DNA from: Ulva prolifera
Lineage: Eukaryota > Chlorophyta > Ulvophyceae > Ulvales > Ulvaceae
NCBI GenBank assembly: GCA_023078555.1
Contig: CM041203.1
Coordinates: 1,999,481-2,063,480, forward strand
Reading direction: 5' to 3'
Length of the DNA stretch: 64,000 nt
Shown: in pieces, positions 49,701 through 61,929 of the stretch
Layout: every line of letters starts with the position of its first letter
Numbering within the stretch: position 1 is the stretch's first letter
Translations under genes and position numbers: made by a program
The notes under the pieces: model-generated
What the model saw: only the letters and a program-made list of their open reading frames with translations
The model's database searches: none
What the model was told of the DNA's origin: nothing

Positions 49701-51454
49701 CCTACAACATGAGGTGTGCCGTCTTGCATCTGTACAATGTAATGATTGTCGTTTGGTCCACAAGAATCTAGATCGGTCGTTGTCAACTTGCCCTGCACGT
49801 TCAAGGCACAGATTGTGTTTGCACAACTCACAGCTGTATTCACTTGAGACGACGAACAAAAACAGGACCTGTGTTGTGCAGTATGCCCACAAGAACATGA
49901 GGCAGCCGTCAGTGGCGATCACATAAATGTCAGTAACTGTAAGGCATGTGGGTACAAAGTCAATCATCTTTGATACCACTGGCGTCCCAATAGAGTTGCA
50001 TATGATCAAGGAGTGCTGTCCAGAGTGGTCTGTTTCTGCCGCAAGCAAGAAATGTCTGTCACTGGAACAGATGCCGGTCACATACTTCGAAGATTTGGTG
50101 ACCATTTGATCAGTGGCAAAGTTCCAGAAATGCAATTGGGGACATTTGGGCAACCGAACATTAACGTAGGCAAGTGTGTTATGTGTCACTGCCCAGACGC
50201 GCGGTGACCGGACAGTGACAATGTAGAGTGATGCGTCCGTTGCCAGAGCAAGCCGGCTGCCATCCCCAACTGAGTCCCATGATGCACCTGAACCAAGCAC
50301 GCGCCTACTGTGAAACTCTGGTCCACTCAGTAGTCGTACACACATCTGAAACGCGCACCATGGATTGTGCCTGTATTTGGCACAGGCATCTGGTGCAAAA
50401 GTCGACCAGTGTGACTGTAGAACTTCAAGGCATGCGTTTCGACATCCTCATGTTCCATCACAAGAGATCCTGCAACCAAGAGGATGTTTCCCCCGGGACT
50501 CCATGCTGCACATGAGATCTGCATTGCCGTCTGCATGAGGATAGGGTCTTGATCCAGGTGCGAGCGCATCAGCTGAATTCTGCCTTGAACCATGGCCAAC
50601 GCCAACACCTTCTGTTGACCAGCCTGCGCATGTGCGGGTCCGTTGAACCTGCGCCACACAACCACACAAACTCACTCATAAAGTGCAGAAAGGATGAAGA
50701 CGCCACCATACTTACAGGAGGAGGTCATAGTTGTACCACTCTAGCCCTGCCAGCCTGCTCAATCTTCCACTGGAAGGGCAATCCGTTTTGAGCTGGCTGA
50801 TCTGGTTCCCATCGGCGTCGTACACATAGACCTCGCCTTGCATTGTCGAGAAAACGATATTTTGCCCATTGGGACTCCATGTGAGCTTGTCCAACGCCAT
50901 CTGGAGTTCTTTCCCCCACATCCTGGCCCCGTCTACATTTCCAACAATGACAGCACCATCTCGGTATGCGATGCAAATTCTTGTCCCATCCGGCGACCAT
51001 CTCATATCTGTTACGACACTTTTGTTTCTGTTATTGATCATTTCCTCATGCCACTGACTTTCGTGTTTAGCCCATACAACAATGTGTCCCGTCTCATCCG
51101 TTGTGGTCAGTTTCCTGTGTGCCTCATTCCAGCAGCAGGCCGTGACTTTGGAATTGCTTTCTGTATGTCCCGTCAGCGTGAAAGTCGTCACTTTGGCCTG
51201 CCCCGACGAATCACCGTCCAATTTGATGATTTTTATCAAGCCGTTACCAGCACCACAGCATAACCAGCCATCGCGGTTGTCCCACGACACGCAGCCCACT
51301 CCAACGCCACCCGGCATGGAAATCTTTTTGCTGCACCCTCATATGCATTCAAGCGCGCTACTGGAAAGTGCAGGACTAGCGTGCATTGACCATAGGCCCA
51401 TATCGCGCAACGTATACGCAGGTCTCACCTCATGAAAGCGGAGAAGCACGACAT
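46724..51454 (-). CDS. WDR35: Intraflagellar transport protein IFT121 (WDR35)
   Basis: Core subunit of IFT-A, which drives retrograde transport in cilia and entry of membrane proteins. Exon 1 (51429-51454) encodes MSCFSAFM and splices across 51331-51428 to SKKISMPGGVGVGCVSWD. Two WD40 propellers follow: blocks near 51330-50712 (EEMINNRNKSVVTDMRWSPD, AVIVGNVDGARMWGKEL), 50620-50330, 50345-49860 (IICNSIGTPV), 49800-49460 and 49320-49080 (TDVWDVLWASDDPSSLAVME). TPR-like helices run from about 49060 to 47060 (ERCPHKRLWTMLGDHAL; YMYMDKRQWKKAAMHF; MDRAWRGAEAHHFWTLAQAQ). A C-terminal zinc ribbon CRRCRHD ... CSLCHA ends at TGA 46726-46724. The order and spacing cover the whole family length with no missing block. 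It is divergent from DNAAF11. Confidence 0.93.
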
Positions 51455-51906
51455 GCTTTCGGGTGTATCAAGAGCGTCAAGTCAATGTTCTAGATATGAA
51501 GACCGTCTTCCGGTTGGAATATTGTACGAAGAACAAGCGGGGCCTCGCAAACGGTGTATGTTGAGCACCAGCAGCATTGCTCAGCGCGACAGACAAGAAA
51601 CTTGCATACTTTGGCTGGTACACCATTGAGTGCACCAGCTTTTTTCTCACCAGATCTCTCATCACTGGACCGATCTTAGCCCGCATGTGCTACCTCGCGC
51701 CGGCCGCGCCCCATGCGTCAGCACACTTGTAGCCATGCCTGTCGATCTTGTACTCAAGGCTCAGTCACAAGACTGGAGGCGGGACATGAGCCGAACAGCC
51801 AAAGCTACACTGAACATGGAATCAAATGCATCAATGTCTGGACAGTCTATGTCTGCACTGTCAATCGTGCGAATAGTCTAGCGATTACCCAGGTCAACTG
51901 TTTCAG
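51455..51906. promoter_or_regulatory. Shared upstream region of IFT121 and DNAAF11
   Basis: 452 bp separate the start codons of two divergent ciliary genes. It must hold both 5' UTRs and promoters. A short frame in it (51477-51686 minus) has no family match. I could not confirm an RFX X-box by eye. Confidence 0.6.
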
Positions 51907-53777
51907 ATGGGTCGGATCACAATCGAGCTGCTCCGAAAGGTGGGTCTGATAGCTCGCGAGACTAGCTTACCGTACCATCGCTGACCACGCTTTGGATTGC
52001 AGAGGTCCGAGCATAATGAAGGGATGCTCTCGAACTTAGAAGAACTTGCTCTTCACCAACAGCACATCGAAAAGATAGAGCTGCTTAATCGAATATGCAG
52101 GCATTTGAAGATACTTCTTCTGCAGAACAATCTCATTCACAAGTTTCAAAACCTTCACCGCATGAAAGATTTACAGTACCTGAACGTCGCTCTGAACAAT
52201 ATCACCAAGATTCAGAATCTGCAATTTTGTGAATCGCTCATGAAGTTAGACATGACCATGAATTTTGTCCCCACAGAAGGCTTGCTTTCTGTCCAGTCTC
52301 TGCTTGCGAATCCTGCACTCGAAGAGCTATATCTGTTGGGAAATCCGTGCGCAGATTGGGCAGCATACCGCGATTATATCGTCGCTGTGCTGCCCAAATT
52401 AAAGCGGCTTGATGGCCATGCCATCAAACCTTCAGAGCGGATCTCTGCGCTTCAGGTAGGTGGCGCTTTAAATGCTGCACAACGTTTGGCTGCTAATTGC
52501 ATTTACCAATGTGTGGGGCCTTGGGAGGATCGTCTTGCGAAGTACATGGAAGGACAATTCGCAAGATCACATTTTTGGTGAGTGCAGCGGAAGGAGGTCA
52601 CACACATGCGACTCTTGGATGAACTAGTTCGATCAGGGGTTGACGTATTCGATGCACAGGAGGTAGAAAATGATGGCCTTGATTATGATTCTGGTGACGA
52701 GATTGTTGACCCCGGGTTTGTCGATCCACTTGATGGCAAATTCAAAAGGCCATGGTGTCCCGCAACAAGGATTGTTGAGCACAGGGAAAATGAGAAGATT
52801 GAACGGTATCGTTGGTCTGCGCGACTAGTGTGAAATTCTTGTTGCTTGAATTTTTCATCAGAATCAACGATAGTTACTTGCAGGGAGCAAGAGGAAGGAA
52901 GGAAGAAAGCCAGCCAGTCCGCATACAGAGATCCACAGCCTGCACGGCGGACGTCGTTCCCTTCCGTTTCTGAAGATCACAACCCAACACAACGAAATGA
53001 AGGGTCCTGGGAATTCACAATGGACTTGAGCGAGGACTCTAGTAATATCGAGCTGTCCGTTTCAATTGGGAAACACTTGGACTCCGCTCTTGTTCAGGTC
53101 CGTTGTTAGCGCGTGTCCAATTGCATGGTGAGCAAGCAGTTCAGAGGTCACTCCCCAAAATCTTGTAGGCAGATGTGCAACCGCGATGGGCGCGCTTGTT
53201 GATCAAAGGACTGCTTCTGCAGCTGAGGCTGCCATGTGAAGTTCATGCAGACCGATCATCTGCACAAAGGTCAAAAGCTACAGGAATGCTTGTTTTGATG
53301 ATGCCACGAGTAGATCTTACTTCTGGACACCTGGACATCACGTGTATGCGGCCAAAGAGTATCAGTGCGATACTCCTGCTGTGCCTGTGTGCATTTGTCA
53401 TTGACGTTCACATTGCAAGGTGCGGGTAGATATCACTATAAACACTCGAGGCAGTTATTTGGTTGTATGTCCAATGATGTCAGCGCTCCTGGCTTGTGCC
53501 TTTACTTATCCACTCGTCTGAGTTTCGCAATTGTTCCAGATACATCTTGACCAGGGACAGCCGTTCCCTGCCGCCCTGCCGGAGAAATTTATGCAGTGTT
53601 TCAGCGTCTGCAGGAAGCCAAAAGGCCTGTGAACAGTCTGCAAGGCATGTGGACGTGGCGGAGAAACATACTAAGCACAGTTTCCCCAGTGGGCATGTTT
53701 CTGAACTGCGGCCGCTTGTTCAAGCACAGATTGATGCATGTCATGCAGATGATGAGATGCCACCACCACTATGCTAG
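51907..53777 (+). CDS. DNAAF11: Dynein axonemal assembly factor 11 (LRRC6/TILB)
   Basis: Cytoplasmic factor needed to pre-assemble axonemal dynein arms. Exon 1 (51907-51939) is MGRITIELLRK, exon 2 (52003-52455) holds the SDS22-type leucine-rich repeats (LEELALHQQHIEKIE, LKILLLQNNLIHKFQNL, YLNVALNNITKIQNL) and the LRR cap (LYLLGNPCADWAAYRDYIVA ... PSERISALQ). Exon 3 (52588-52805) has PWCPATRIVEHRENEKIE; exon 4 (52884-53097) begins the CS-like domain (WEFTMDLSEDSSNIELSVSI), continued in exon 5 from 53169 (ADVQPRWARLLIKG). A last exon, ending in TGA 53775-53777, carries HTKHSFPSGH and DDEMPPPLC. All listed junctions are GT-AG and in phase; the border between exons 5 and 6 is not resolved. Confidence 0.92.
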
Positions 53778-56160
53778 GTACAACTTGTGCATGCGCAACT
53801 AGACTGAACTACGGGAAGCTTAAGACAAATAATACTATACATCTACAGATTGAATTTGCTCAGCCAAAACTAACGGTTTGCGCATTACTGCGACGCCAGA
53901 CGGGATATACAAGTCCCGGGCCAGTTTACAAACTCGTTTCTAGCGAAGGAGCTTGATGCAGACTGTGACCCACACCCAGCCGTCCACGAGCTCCAAAAAT
54001 TTTCGTACAGGCTATGCGATATATTGGAAGCCGTTGTACCAGTGTCACTAACTTGAACTTTGGGGGACTCGAAGGATATGCATATGTTGGACATGTACCC
54101 GTTGATGGGATTTTGGTGAGAGGGTTTGGGCAACTGATGGGCCAACGGATTTCCACCATGACCAGCGCCTGCATAGGCCATCGGAAAGAGTGAGCTCATT
54201 GGAACCTTGCTTGCGCCACAGCCTCGCATTTATATGCCCAGTGGCAGGTCTGGCAGCATCCTGACAGTGCAAACGTCGACATTGATGACTCGACAAGGCA
54301 GGCTCGGGACGAAGCTTGTACTTCCTCTTTTGGCTGTATTGCAAGTTTCGAGCCTCCAGCCGGCCCCACTACCAATGAGAGCCTAGAATCGGCTCATATT
54401 GGCAATGGCCGACACTAGTTCATTGCATAGGATATGTTCAGATTGTGCTTGAGCATTGTGGGGTCGCCACACGTGGACTTGCCAGGCTGCCTTGAACAGG
54501 CGCAACGCTGGGTTTGTCTGCCATTGTGTTCTCCTCTGCCCTGATGGGGTGGCTGGGCCTGTTTTGGTGCCTGCAGGCTGTGCATGCCATGGTCCTCGGG
54601 ATTGGTAATTGCGGTGACGCGTGTGAATGGTTATGTGTTGGAACATAAGCGGCAAACTTAATGTACACGAGAATGCTCTGTGTGGCATGAGAAATTCATA
54701 AATGCAGCAGATGATCAAGGTTGCATACCAAAGGTGGTCCTAAGGCAGGTCCAGGAACATGTATGTGTGACTCCAAATTCACTGTGTCGTGGGCAGCATC
54801 GATCATAATCTGTGTCCGGTGCCACAGCGAAACAGGCATGGCCCATGACCTTGGGGCTTTGTGAGGGCCACATCACACAAATGAACCATGACCCACACTC
54901 ATAGGGGCACACTCCTTGGCACTGTTGGGGTTGGACTTTCTCAAGTGCTCATGTCCCCGAGCAGGGCACAGCCAGCCGCCAGAGGCTGTTTTGGGCCCAG
55001 TTTCAGTGACCACCACCTGGCCAGGGGTAGCGCAAAATATTTCGTAAGTATTGGGAGTTGAGCCCACCGCATCGCCACTATGGACCCTGGTAGCAGCAAT
55101 GTCCACTAGTCTGCCTGTCAGCTGGGTGTGATCGCCAACGAGCCGTTCAGCAAAATTTTAATCCAGTAGAAAGAGCATTCCGTGCTCGATGCTGGGAATC
55201 CACTTATAGATCACCTGAATGAGGTATAGCACCGTTCGCTAGTACACATCATTGAGCCAATCTATCACCACATCAAGGAGAGGTCAGGCAAAAGCAGATG
55301 CGATTTGTGCAAGCGCCGACAGCTAATCGTCCAGCTGCCGTCTTCACCAGGCTTTCGCCTACACATACGTTTGAAAAAGCATCGCCAGACAATACGAGGT
55401 GCACCCTAGACTACATTGGAGCGTTAAGACAAAATGATACAGTGTAGGCCTAGCTAGATTGCACACGTGACTAATTTAACTATAGATGTGGCTCCACCAA
55501 GTTTGTGGTGTGCATGCAAGCACAAGGCTATAGCAATACATACAAAGATCTTTCTGCTTCACAGAACTACAGTGCTTCATTCAGCAGCCCATGAGTGGGT
55601 CCAGAGTAACGTATGGTCGGACATCGTGCACAAAACTGATGTTGACGGTAAATTGGGCGAACGGATCTACGCATCGTTTAAGCAAGATCTGTGCCCGAGT
55701 CATGGACTCCTTGTGCAGATCATGTTCTTGTTGAGACGGCATGGGCGGGGTGCCCTGCTTGGGTCGAGAGGTAATTTGCCAATTGGAACTGAAGCTGTGC
55801 TCTGGTAGCAAAATGTGACGTACGATATGGTCATGGTTGACCAGCTGCACTGTCCTTAGTACACAGCAAGATATGTCTGCACATTTCAGCCGGTTGTAAT
55901 GGCCACAGGAGATGACGGTACCAGACCCACAGCACGCCCTGCATGACCCTGGCAATTTGCTTTGATCGATTTCCATGTTTGAGAGTGATCATCTTCTGCG
56001 GCACCAGTAGTCAGAAAGGGTTTTGGAGCAAAACCACGAGTTCTGGAGCAAAAACACACATACCTACACTCTCTGTAGTATGTGTCATGATCGCCGCATT
56101 GGCACTGTCAAACACATAGTCTCCCCGGCCCAGGCTTGTCAACACTAAATAACAGTGCAC
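53778..56160 (-). other. Region with weak minus-strand coding signal, no confident model
   Basis: Stop-free minus stretches include 53885-54229 (SSLFPMAYAGAGHGG, Gly/Asn-rich), 54873-55106 (GDAVGSTPNTYEIFCATPGQ), 55581-55976 (VNHDHIVRHILLPEHSF; FTVNISFVHDVRPYV) and 56090-56160 (YSGTVAVADVHCYLVLTSLG). Some resemble beta-propeller strands (for example FLTTGAAEDDHSQTW near 55985), so a decayed or poorly resolved WD40-like gene downstream of GID4 is possible. No splice pattern or repeat register confirms it. Confidence 0.25.
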
Positions 56161-56495
56161 ATCAGCAACAGCAACCGTGCCTGAGTAGGCTAGCACGCCA
56201 CACAGCAGAGCTTGGAAGCCGCAGCTGTACAGCAGAGCAGTGAAGCCCCTTGGCCCTGTTCGATGGAAGCGTGGTCAACACAAAGACAATGGCTCAGCAT
56301 GGACCGTATTGACCCGTCACCATGAAGTTGAATCAAAACAAAATGGGTATCACCAAACAGCAGACATTGGAGAATATCAAGTCTTCGCATTATAAAGGCA
56401 CGAGTCATCCAAACAGAAGGAATCCAACGATATTTACACATTTCAAACGGGAGAATCATTTAGCTGGTAGCACCAAAAAGCACCATTGTTTTAGC

Positions 56496-58495
56496 TCACG
56501 AGATAGACACTGTTCCAAAGGAGTAGCCACATTCAGGGCTGCGACTGGGTTTCAATTGCAGCTTTTGCAAAGGGGATGTCTTCGGATCATAGTAAATCCC
56601 GTCAATCTGGCCTGTCCTTCGATCCAAGCATGCCTGCAACACATATAAGCAACTTGTGATGATCAAACATCTGAATATCAGTCCAACAAAAGGAGCACCC
56701 ATGGCTCCAGCTCAGTATTCGAGAGGAATTCTCACATAGTAGAAGCCAGCTATGGTCAGAGAGCCGAAGCTACCGCCTGTGGTCCGTGATAGGAATGACC
56801 GCTCTTTCCACCTCATAAAAATGTAGCCGGATGCGTCCAAGTCCTCTAAAGTCAGCCGCTTCACTTGCGATGGCGATCTGCACCCTAGCACATGGAATGC
56901 ATCAAATTTCCGCCACTGCTCACAATCAGTGCTTGCATCTGTACCATGGTGAGGAGATATGAAAGTGTTTCGAGCCATATCGATAAGCTCGCCTCGCCAG
57001 AACGTTTTAGCATCTCCATCGAAGCTTGGAATGTTGTCTGCATGCCATCACATCAGTGTCAGCAGGTATCGAACAGCAGGAAAGTCGTGATGTTGACCAA
57101 GAAGAAAACGCCTGTGCGACATTCTTGCCAAGCTCATACAGCGCTTCAATGTCAGCAGTATGGCACCTGCAGTCATTGTCCCAGATAGAACTCCATCACG
57201 TAATGATACCTGCATGTACAGGTGCAGAATGGCGCTTGGGATCGTTGTCTGGACACAGTCAAAGCAAATGCAAAGGAATGCAACACACCTCTGTTATTTC
57301 AACTGTAACATTCCAGGCCTTGAGGGGGAGAGATTCTGATGTAAGGAATGATTGCGATCCGACAAAGGACGTCCCTGCTTGCAAGAATGCGCAAGGTGTC
57401 AGGTACTTGCCTTCATCTGGAAGTGCCAGGCTTGGGCGCACACGCTCACAGCTACGTTGGCGAACCAAACGGGAGTCCTCTGCTGGCAAAGCGATCGAAT
57501 CGTCCCGTAATCTCTCCATCCTCATGCGTGCAGCTGCGCCAATGCGCCCTTGAGTGTCCGAGTGCTGATGAGGTGGCCTGAAAATGAGCCTTGGAGAAGG
57601 AGAATGCTCGTCGTGGTCAATGAAACGCTGCAATGCTAGGTCTTCCTCATCCACCATGGCCAGTGAACGCTGTACCCCACGCACCATGCTGTGCAGTGCC
57701 CGACGCTCTGCTGACGTCCTGTGCTGGTGCATGGGCTGTGCCTGGTCCTCCGCAGCACTTTCTTGTTGTTCTCGATGCCACTGTCCTACAGAGGTTGAGG
57801 GTCTGTCTCCAGCAACAGCTTGCCTTGCATTTCGTGGGTTGGGTAGCCCAGGAGCACTGAGTCGACGCTGAAATCCTGGATTGACATAATTCAAATCATA
57901 ACACTTGCCCCAAAATTGGTGAGATACAGTCGAATCAAATCAATCGTGGTCGCGTAAAGGGGAACAGCTCGGAACGGAGCATACAAAAGCTCGGCACAGA
58001 TGACCAGATGTGCAACGGACCATATTGAAGAGAAGATTGACCCATCGAGTGGTCTGATCGGCCTCTCCTGGTGGACGGGCGTGGTTGAGGCCGCGACCCG
58101 TCGTATCTCGCTCTCTCGGTTTCCCATGGAGCCATTGTCTGGAATGCTGCTGCATTTGCCGGATCATCACGAGCTTGGAAATTTGGCATTCCCAGTGAGT
58201 GAGATTGGCTAAACAACGGCTGCGGACCTTCCCTAGCCAGCAGAGAGTGCATTCGGACAAACGCGTTAGGCTCAGATCCATCCCTGTCACGATTCTGGAG
58301 CGCCTGAGAGGCCTGAATATGAGTTGTTGCGACTCTAAACACCATATCACGTAGGCTCGTGCCGGGTGAGCCTAATGATGCAAACACTTGATGGTCGTCG
58401 TCGCGGGTCGCATTGCTGGTAATCATGTAGCGACTCGGATGCCTCATTGTTTGCGAATCATCTGCGGTCGCTAAAATCTCAGTACGGGCACGCAA
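56496..58495 (-). CDS. GID4: GID4, substrate receptor of the CTLH/GID E3 ligase
   Basis: GID4 recognises N-terminal Pro degrons for the CTLH ubiquitin ligase. The conserved barrel is split over exons: about 57400-57310 (CAFLQAGTSFVGSQSFL ... AWNVTVEITE), about 57215-57170, then an exon ending at 56736 (FDGDAKTFWRGELIDM, CEQWRKFDAFHVLG, YIFMRWKERSFLS, AGFYY), intron 56634-56735, and 56496-56633 (ACLDRRTGQIDGIYYDP). The junction restores GFYYACLDRRTG. Upstream, a long polar, Arg/Ser/Gln-rich N-terminus is open from ATG 58495 to about 58030 and from 57882 to 57420 (HSMVRGVQRSLAMVDEEDLA). This extension is much longer than in many homologues; it may include a separate start near 57894, so the first exon is less certain than the barrel. 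Confidence 0.85.
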
Positions 58496-58974
58496 GCCAA
58501 TCGCTGGGAACAGTGCAATATTATTAATCGGGCCCGTGCAGCGTGTCTCCTCATAAACACAACTGCTGGTCGCGCTGTGCGTAGTCTAGTACGTGTGGAT
58601 GTCGCTCGTGCGTAGTTTTCTTCTTGAATACTAAACGGCTTTGAGCGTCGTTGTGGTGCGTGGTGAGCGAACAAACAAGTGAAACGTGGCTATGAGGGTC
58701 TTTACCCTTCGCGGCAGCGCGCCACCACCCACACCTCTGTGTGCACCGTATCTCTATGAGATATTGTGTACATGCCAGCACAGCCCCAAATGCCAAGAAC
58801 CTGACATTTTTTTCCCTGCACAATGCAACTATTCATCAGCTGTTGCGATATGTTTTGCAACGGTCGCATCGCCTATCGAGGAATTTAAGGTGCACGGCAC
58901 GAGCGATGATCCTTCAACAGGCACCTCAAAGTGAACGAGATAAGGCAATTCGGGCTCAGATCTCCCTTTAAAAC
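58496..58974. other. Divergent intergenic region
   Basis: About 480 bp between the presumed GID4 start (-) and a plus-strand ATG at 58975. No coding signal is seen. Confidence 0.35.
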
Positions 58975-61694
58975 ATGGACTTCAGAAGCGTTCGCGACTC
59001 TCTGTGCATGCAACTTTCCGATCAAGCAGGCAAGGACGTGAATTTTCTGTGGGATTGTGACTTGGTGCGGGCCCCCGGTGTTACTGAATGCTATTTGAGC
59101 TACATATCATTAATACACGCCATTATCATCGTGGTAGAGGTGCTGCCAACTGCATTGTGAGAAATGCTATGGGATGTGAGATGTCATACCATCTTGTACT
59201 CCTGGATGATGGATTAGAAGGAGTTCAACGACCATTTTGCCATATTATATTGTGATAGTAGCAAATTTGCAAGGTTCCTGCGCTTGTCAGGACCCAGTGA
59301 TCATGTAGGACGTCCACGGCACCTTGGTGTGGCTGAATGGCTGTCAGCTGCACGATGGAACCCGGGGTGATGGTTCGCACCGAAAGCGAATTATGCAACA
59401 GCTTTACCTCGTCAATGAAGTCGCTGATGACACACTCATGCTTGCACCAGTGTTTCGGCATGCTGGTGTTGCGGGGGGGACCCGATTCCTGCGGCGAGCT
59501 GACGCGGAGAAACTGCAGCTGGCTCAAGCAGATGATTTGTATGTCCTGGCTATGATTTGCAGAAAAATCCGATTCGCACACATTGTTTGGACCACACCGC
59601 AGCTAAAAACTTCTGTTTGTGGAAAATGCCTAGTTGATGGCTGCTTCCATGTGTGGACTCTGTATGCAACATTTATGGCAGCAACAACATTGCAGGTCCG
59701 TGGTTGCTCGCAGCTAATGTCATCTCTGAAAGACCTCGTGTGTCCAGCTCGGGTGACCGAATCAGTGAGGTGATGTTCATTTGGCTTGTATCAAGGCTGC
59801 GAAATGAAGACTCACAATGGGCTCCAAAAGGCCTTAGATCAAGATGGTAGCGCTTTTACACTAGGCTGCTCATTTCATGAGGCTTAATGCATAGCATTTT
59901 CTGTTGCTGTAGGTTGCACTGTTTGTTCTTGTACATCGCCTAGGCTGAGGGGCATGTTGCACGCTTCCAACTTTGCATGTTGCTGCAGGGCTCATGAATC
60001 CAGTTCAGGAAAAGTGTACTCCAAATCATTGCCTGCAGACAAGCTTCGATTGCTCCCGCATGAACGGACTAACAAGCCAAAGTATCAGAGAACTGCATCT
60101 CTCACAGGCAACTTTTCTTCGCAGCAGGCAGCCCCATGCACAACTACCCAGCATGTATATGAAGCAGGTCAGTTTCTGTGTTGACAAGCTCGTTTGTCCC
60201 AATGCTGCTGTGCCGCAAAGTGAATTTCTTGTTTGCTGTGCCAGCTCAAGGCTTCATTTGATGCATGACATCATGCATGTGTTGTGTTTCATGCTGGCAC
60301 ATCTGCACTTTCTTGCGATTCTCCGTCCGTGACTGTTCCTGCCATCATAGCGCAGAGAGTCAAGTTGACTCTTGGGTACATTCGCAGGCAGAAGCGCTCC
60401 GGACATTGAGTATGCTGATGGGTTGAAGCCAGCGGCACCTAGAGTTGATGTGCATAGAACCAAACATATGAAGAGCATAAAGCTAGCATCACAAGTGAAC
60501 TCTGATCCTTGCAATATCCCACGTGGCACAACTACAAGGGTACCCAATGCTATCTCCAACGCCAAAAAGGTGGTGCCTGCATTAAGTGTATACTGTTCTG
60601 CCCTGGCATTGAATTCAGAAGCAATCTTCAGATTGTCTGCAATCTCTGCACTGTCTGCAGAAAGTGCCAAATTCAAACAAACGTCGAATCAATGCTGATA
60701 AGAGGAGGATGCGTGACCAAATGGCCAAGTGATCTCCTGCACGACTTTTTCTTGTAGTAATTACCAACAGTGTGCTGGGTCGTCATAAACTTTGCGTCGC
60801 GTACACATAACATGATGGCATGCAGAGTGCATGAGCGGAAGGAGCAGCAGAAGCAAAGCTTCTTGAATCTTCCTCAAGAGAACACGGTACGGAGTGAATC
60901 CTGTGCAAATTTGGCATATTTTCCCCTTAGGCGCCTGCCCATTTCCACTGGGGGTGTCTTACATCTTTGCTTGCCGCACGCATTAACTGTTAAGTTTGGG
61001 TGCCTCTCATCGCACGTGTTGTTCAGGCGGCGGCGGATGTTCCATACATGCGTCAAACTGCGAAGCAGTAGTCCAGATGCAAGGACAAAATCGACAAGGT
61101 GCATGTGCTCTGGCGGACCCTGCTTTGGAGTAGGATACAGAGTCGAAGGCTTGATTTCTGCGCCCGGAATGGTGTGGAAGTTTTTATGGCATCCGGTTGG
61201 CAGTGCCTTGCATCAATGTCAAATAATGAATTGTTGATATCAAAGCTGTCACGCTGCTCAGAATATTTCTACGCATGACTCACATACGATTACATCACCG
61301 TCAGCTCCTATTTTGTCTGAGTGTGCCTGCCAGAGGTAGTTGAATCAAGAATGCTCAACTGCCTTGTTATTCTAATTCTGTCACTGCTCCTCTCACAGCA
61401 AAGCTCATGGTCCCAGGATGTCTTGTCAATTCATCACAGTGTCGAGTGATGCCCGTCGCATGCCAAAAAGGAAGAAGTATCTATTTTCATTTTAGGACGC
61501 TCCTGAGATGGCATTGCGGCACAGTAGTTGCATGCATGGACACTTGCAGAAGCACAGTGATCCCACAAACAGAACTGGGCGATCTATCTGGGACATATTA
61601 CATGTATCATTGCCCAAAATTTAATAGCGGTTGCCCAAGGTATCATGAGACAAGGTTCACTCAAGGCATTTTGGAAACTCAGTTGTTGATATGA
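58975..61694 (+). CDS. Tentative gene with a PHD-like cysteine cluster
   Basis: ATG 58975 opens MDFRSVRDSLCMQLSDQ ... VNFLWDCDL, with a possible donor at GGTGCGGGC (59064). Further plus frames lie at 59324-59773, 59990-60165 (NGLTSQSIRELHLSQATFL) and 60509-60757. The last has CIKC, then CNLCTVCRKCQIQTNVESML, which resembles the zinc-binding start of a tandem or extended PHD finger, a chromatin reader. The frame 61407-61694 ends in DLSGTYYMYHCPKFNSGC. Splice borders are unresolved, an antisense frame overlaps 59225-59581, and these pieces may belong to more than one gene. No function is claimed beyond the cysteine pattern. Confidence 0.3.
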
Positions 61695-61929
61695 CAAGTC
61701 TCTGAATTCAGCGAATTTGGTGTCACGATAATTGATTCAAATTTGCGTATTAGGAACACAACTATTGACAGTTGTTTGGTGGTGTGCATCAGTGCCATCT
61801 GCGTTGCATTATTGTGGGGAACACGCAATTGACCCTCATGTTAGCATGGAACGCGCTTCCATTGGACCCAGACGTGAGAATGCACAGATGATAAGACATC
61901 CGTGTTGAAATTGACGGCAGTGCTCTACA

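Noticed and set aside
59225-59581. Minus-strand 118-codon frame with an OB-fold-like run (TPGSIVQLTAIQ)
   Set aside because: The likeness is short and unsupported by neighbouring exons; plus-strand frames overlap it. It stays unassigned.
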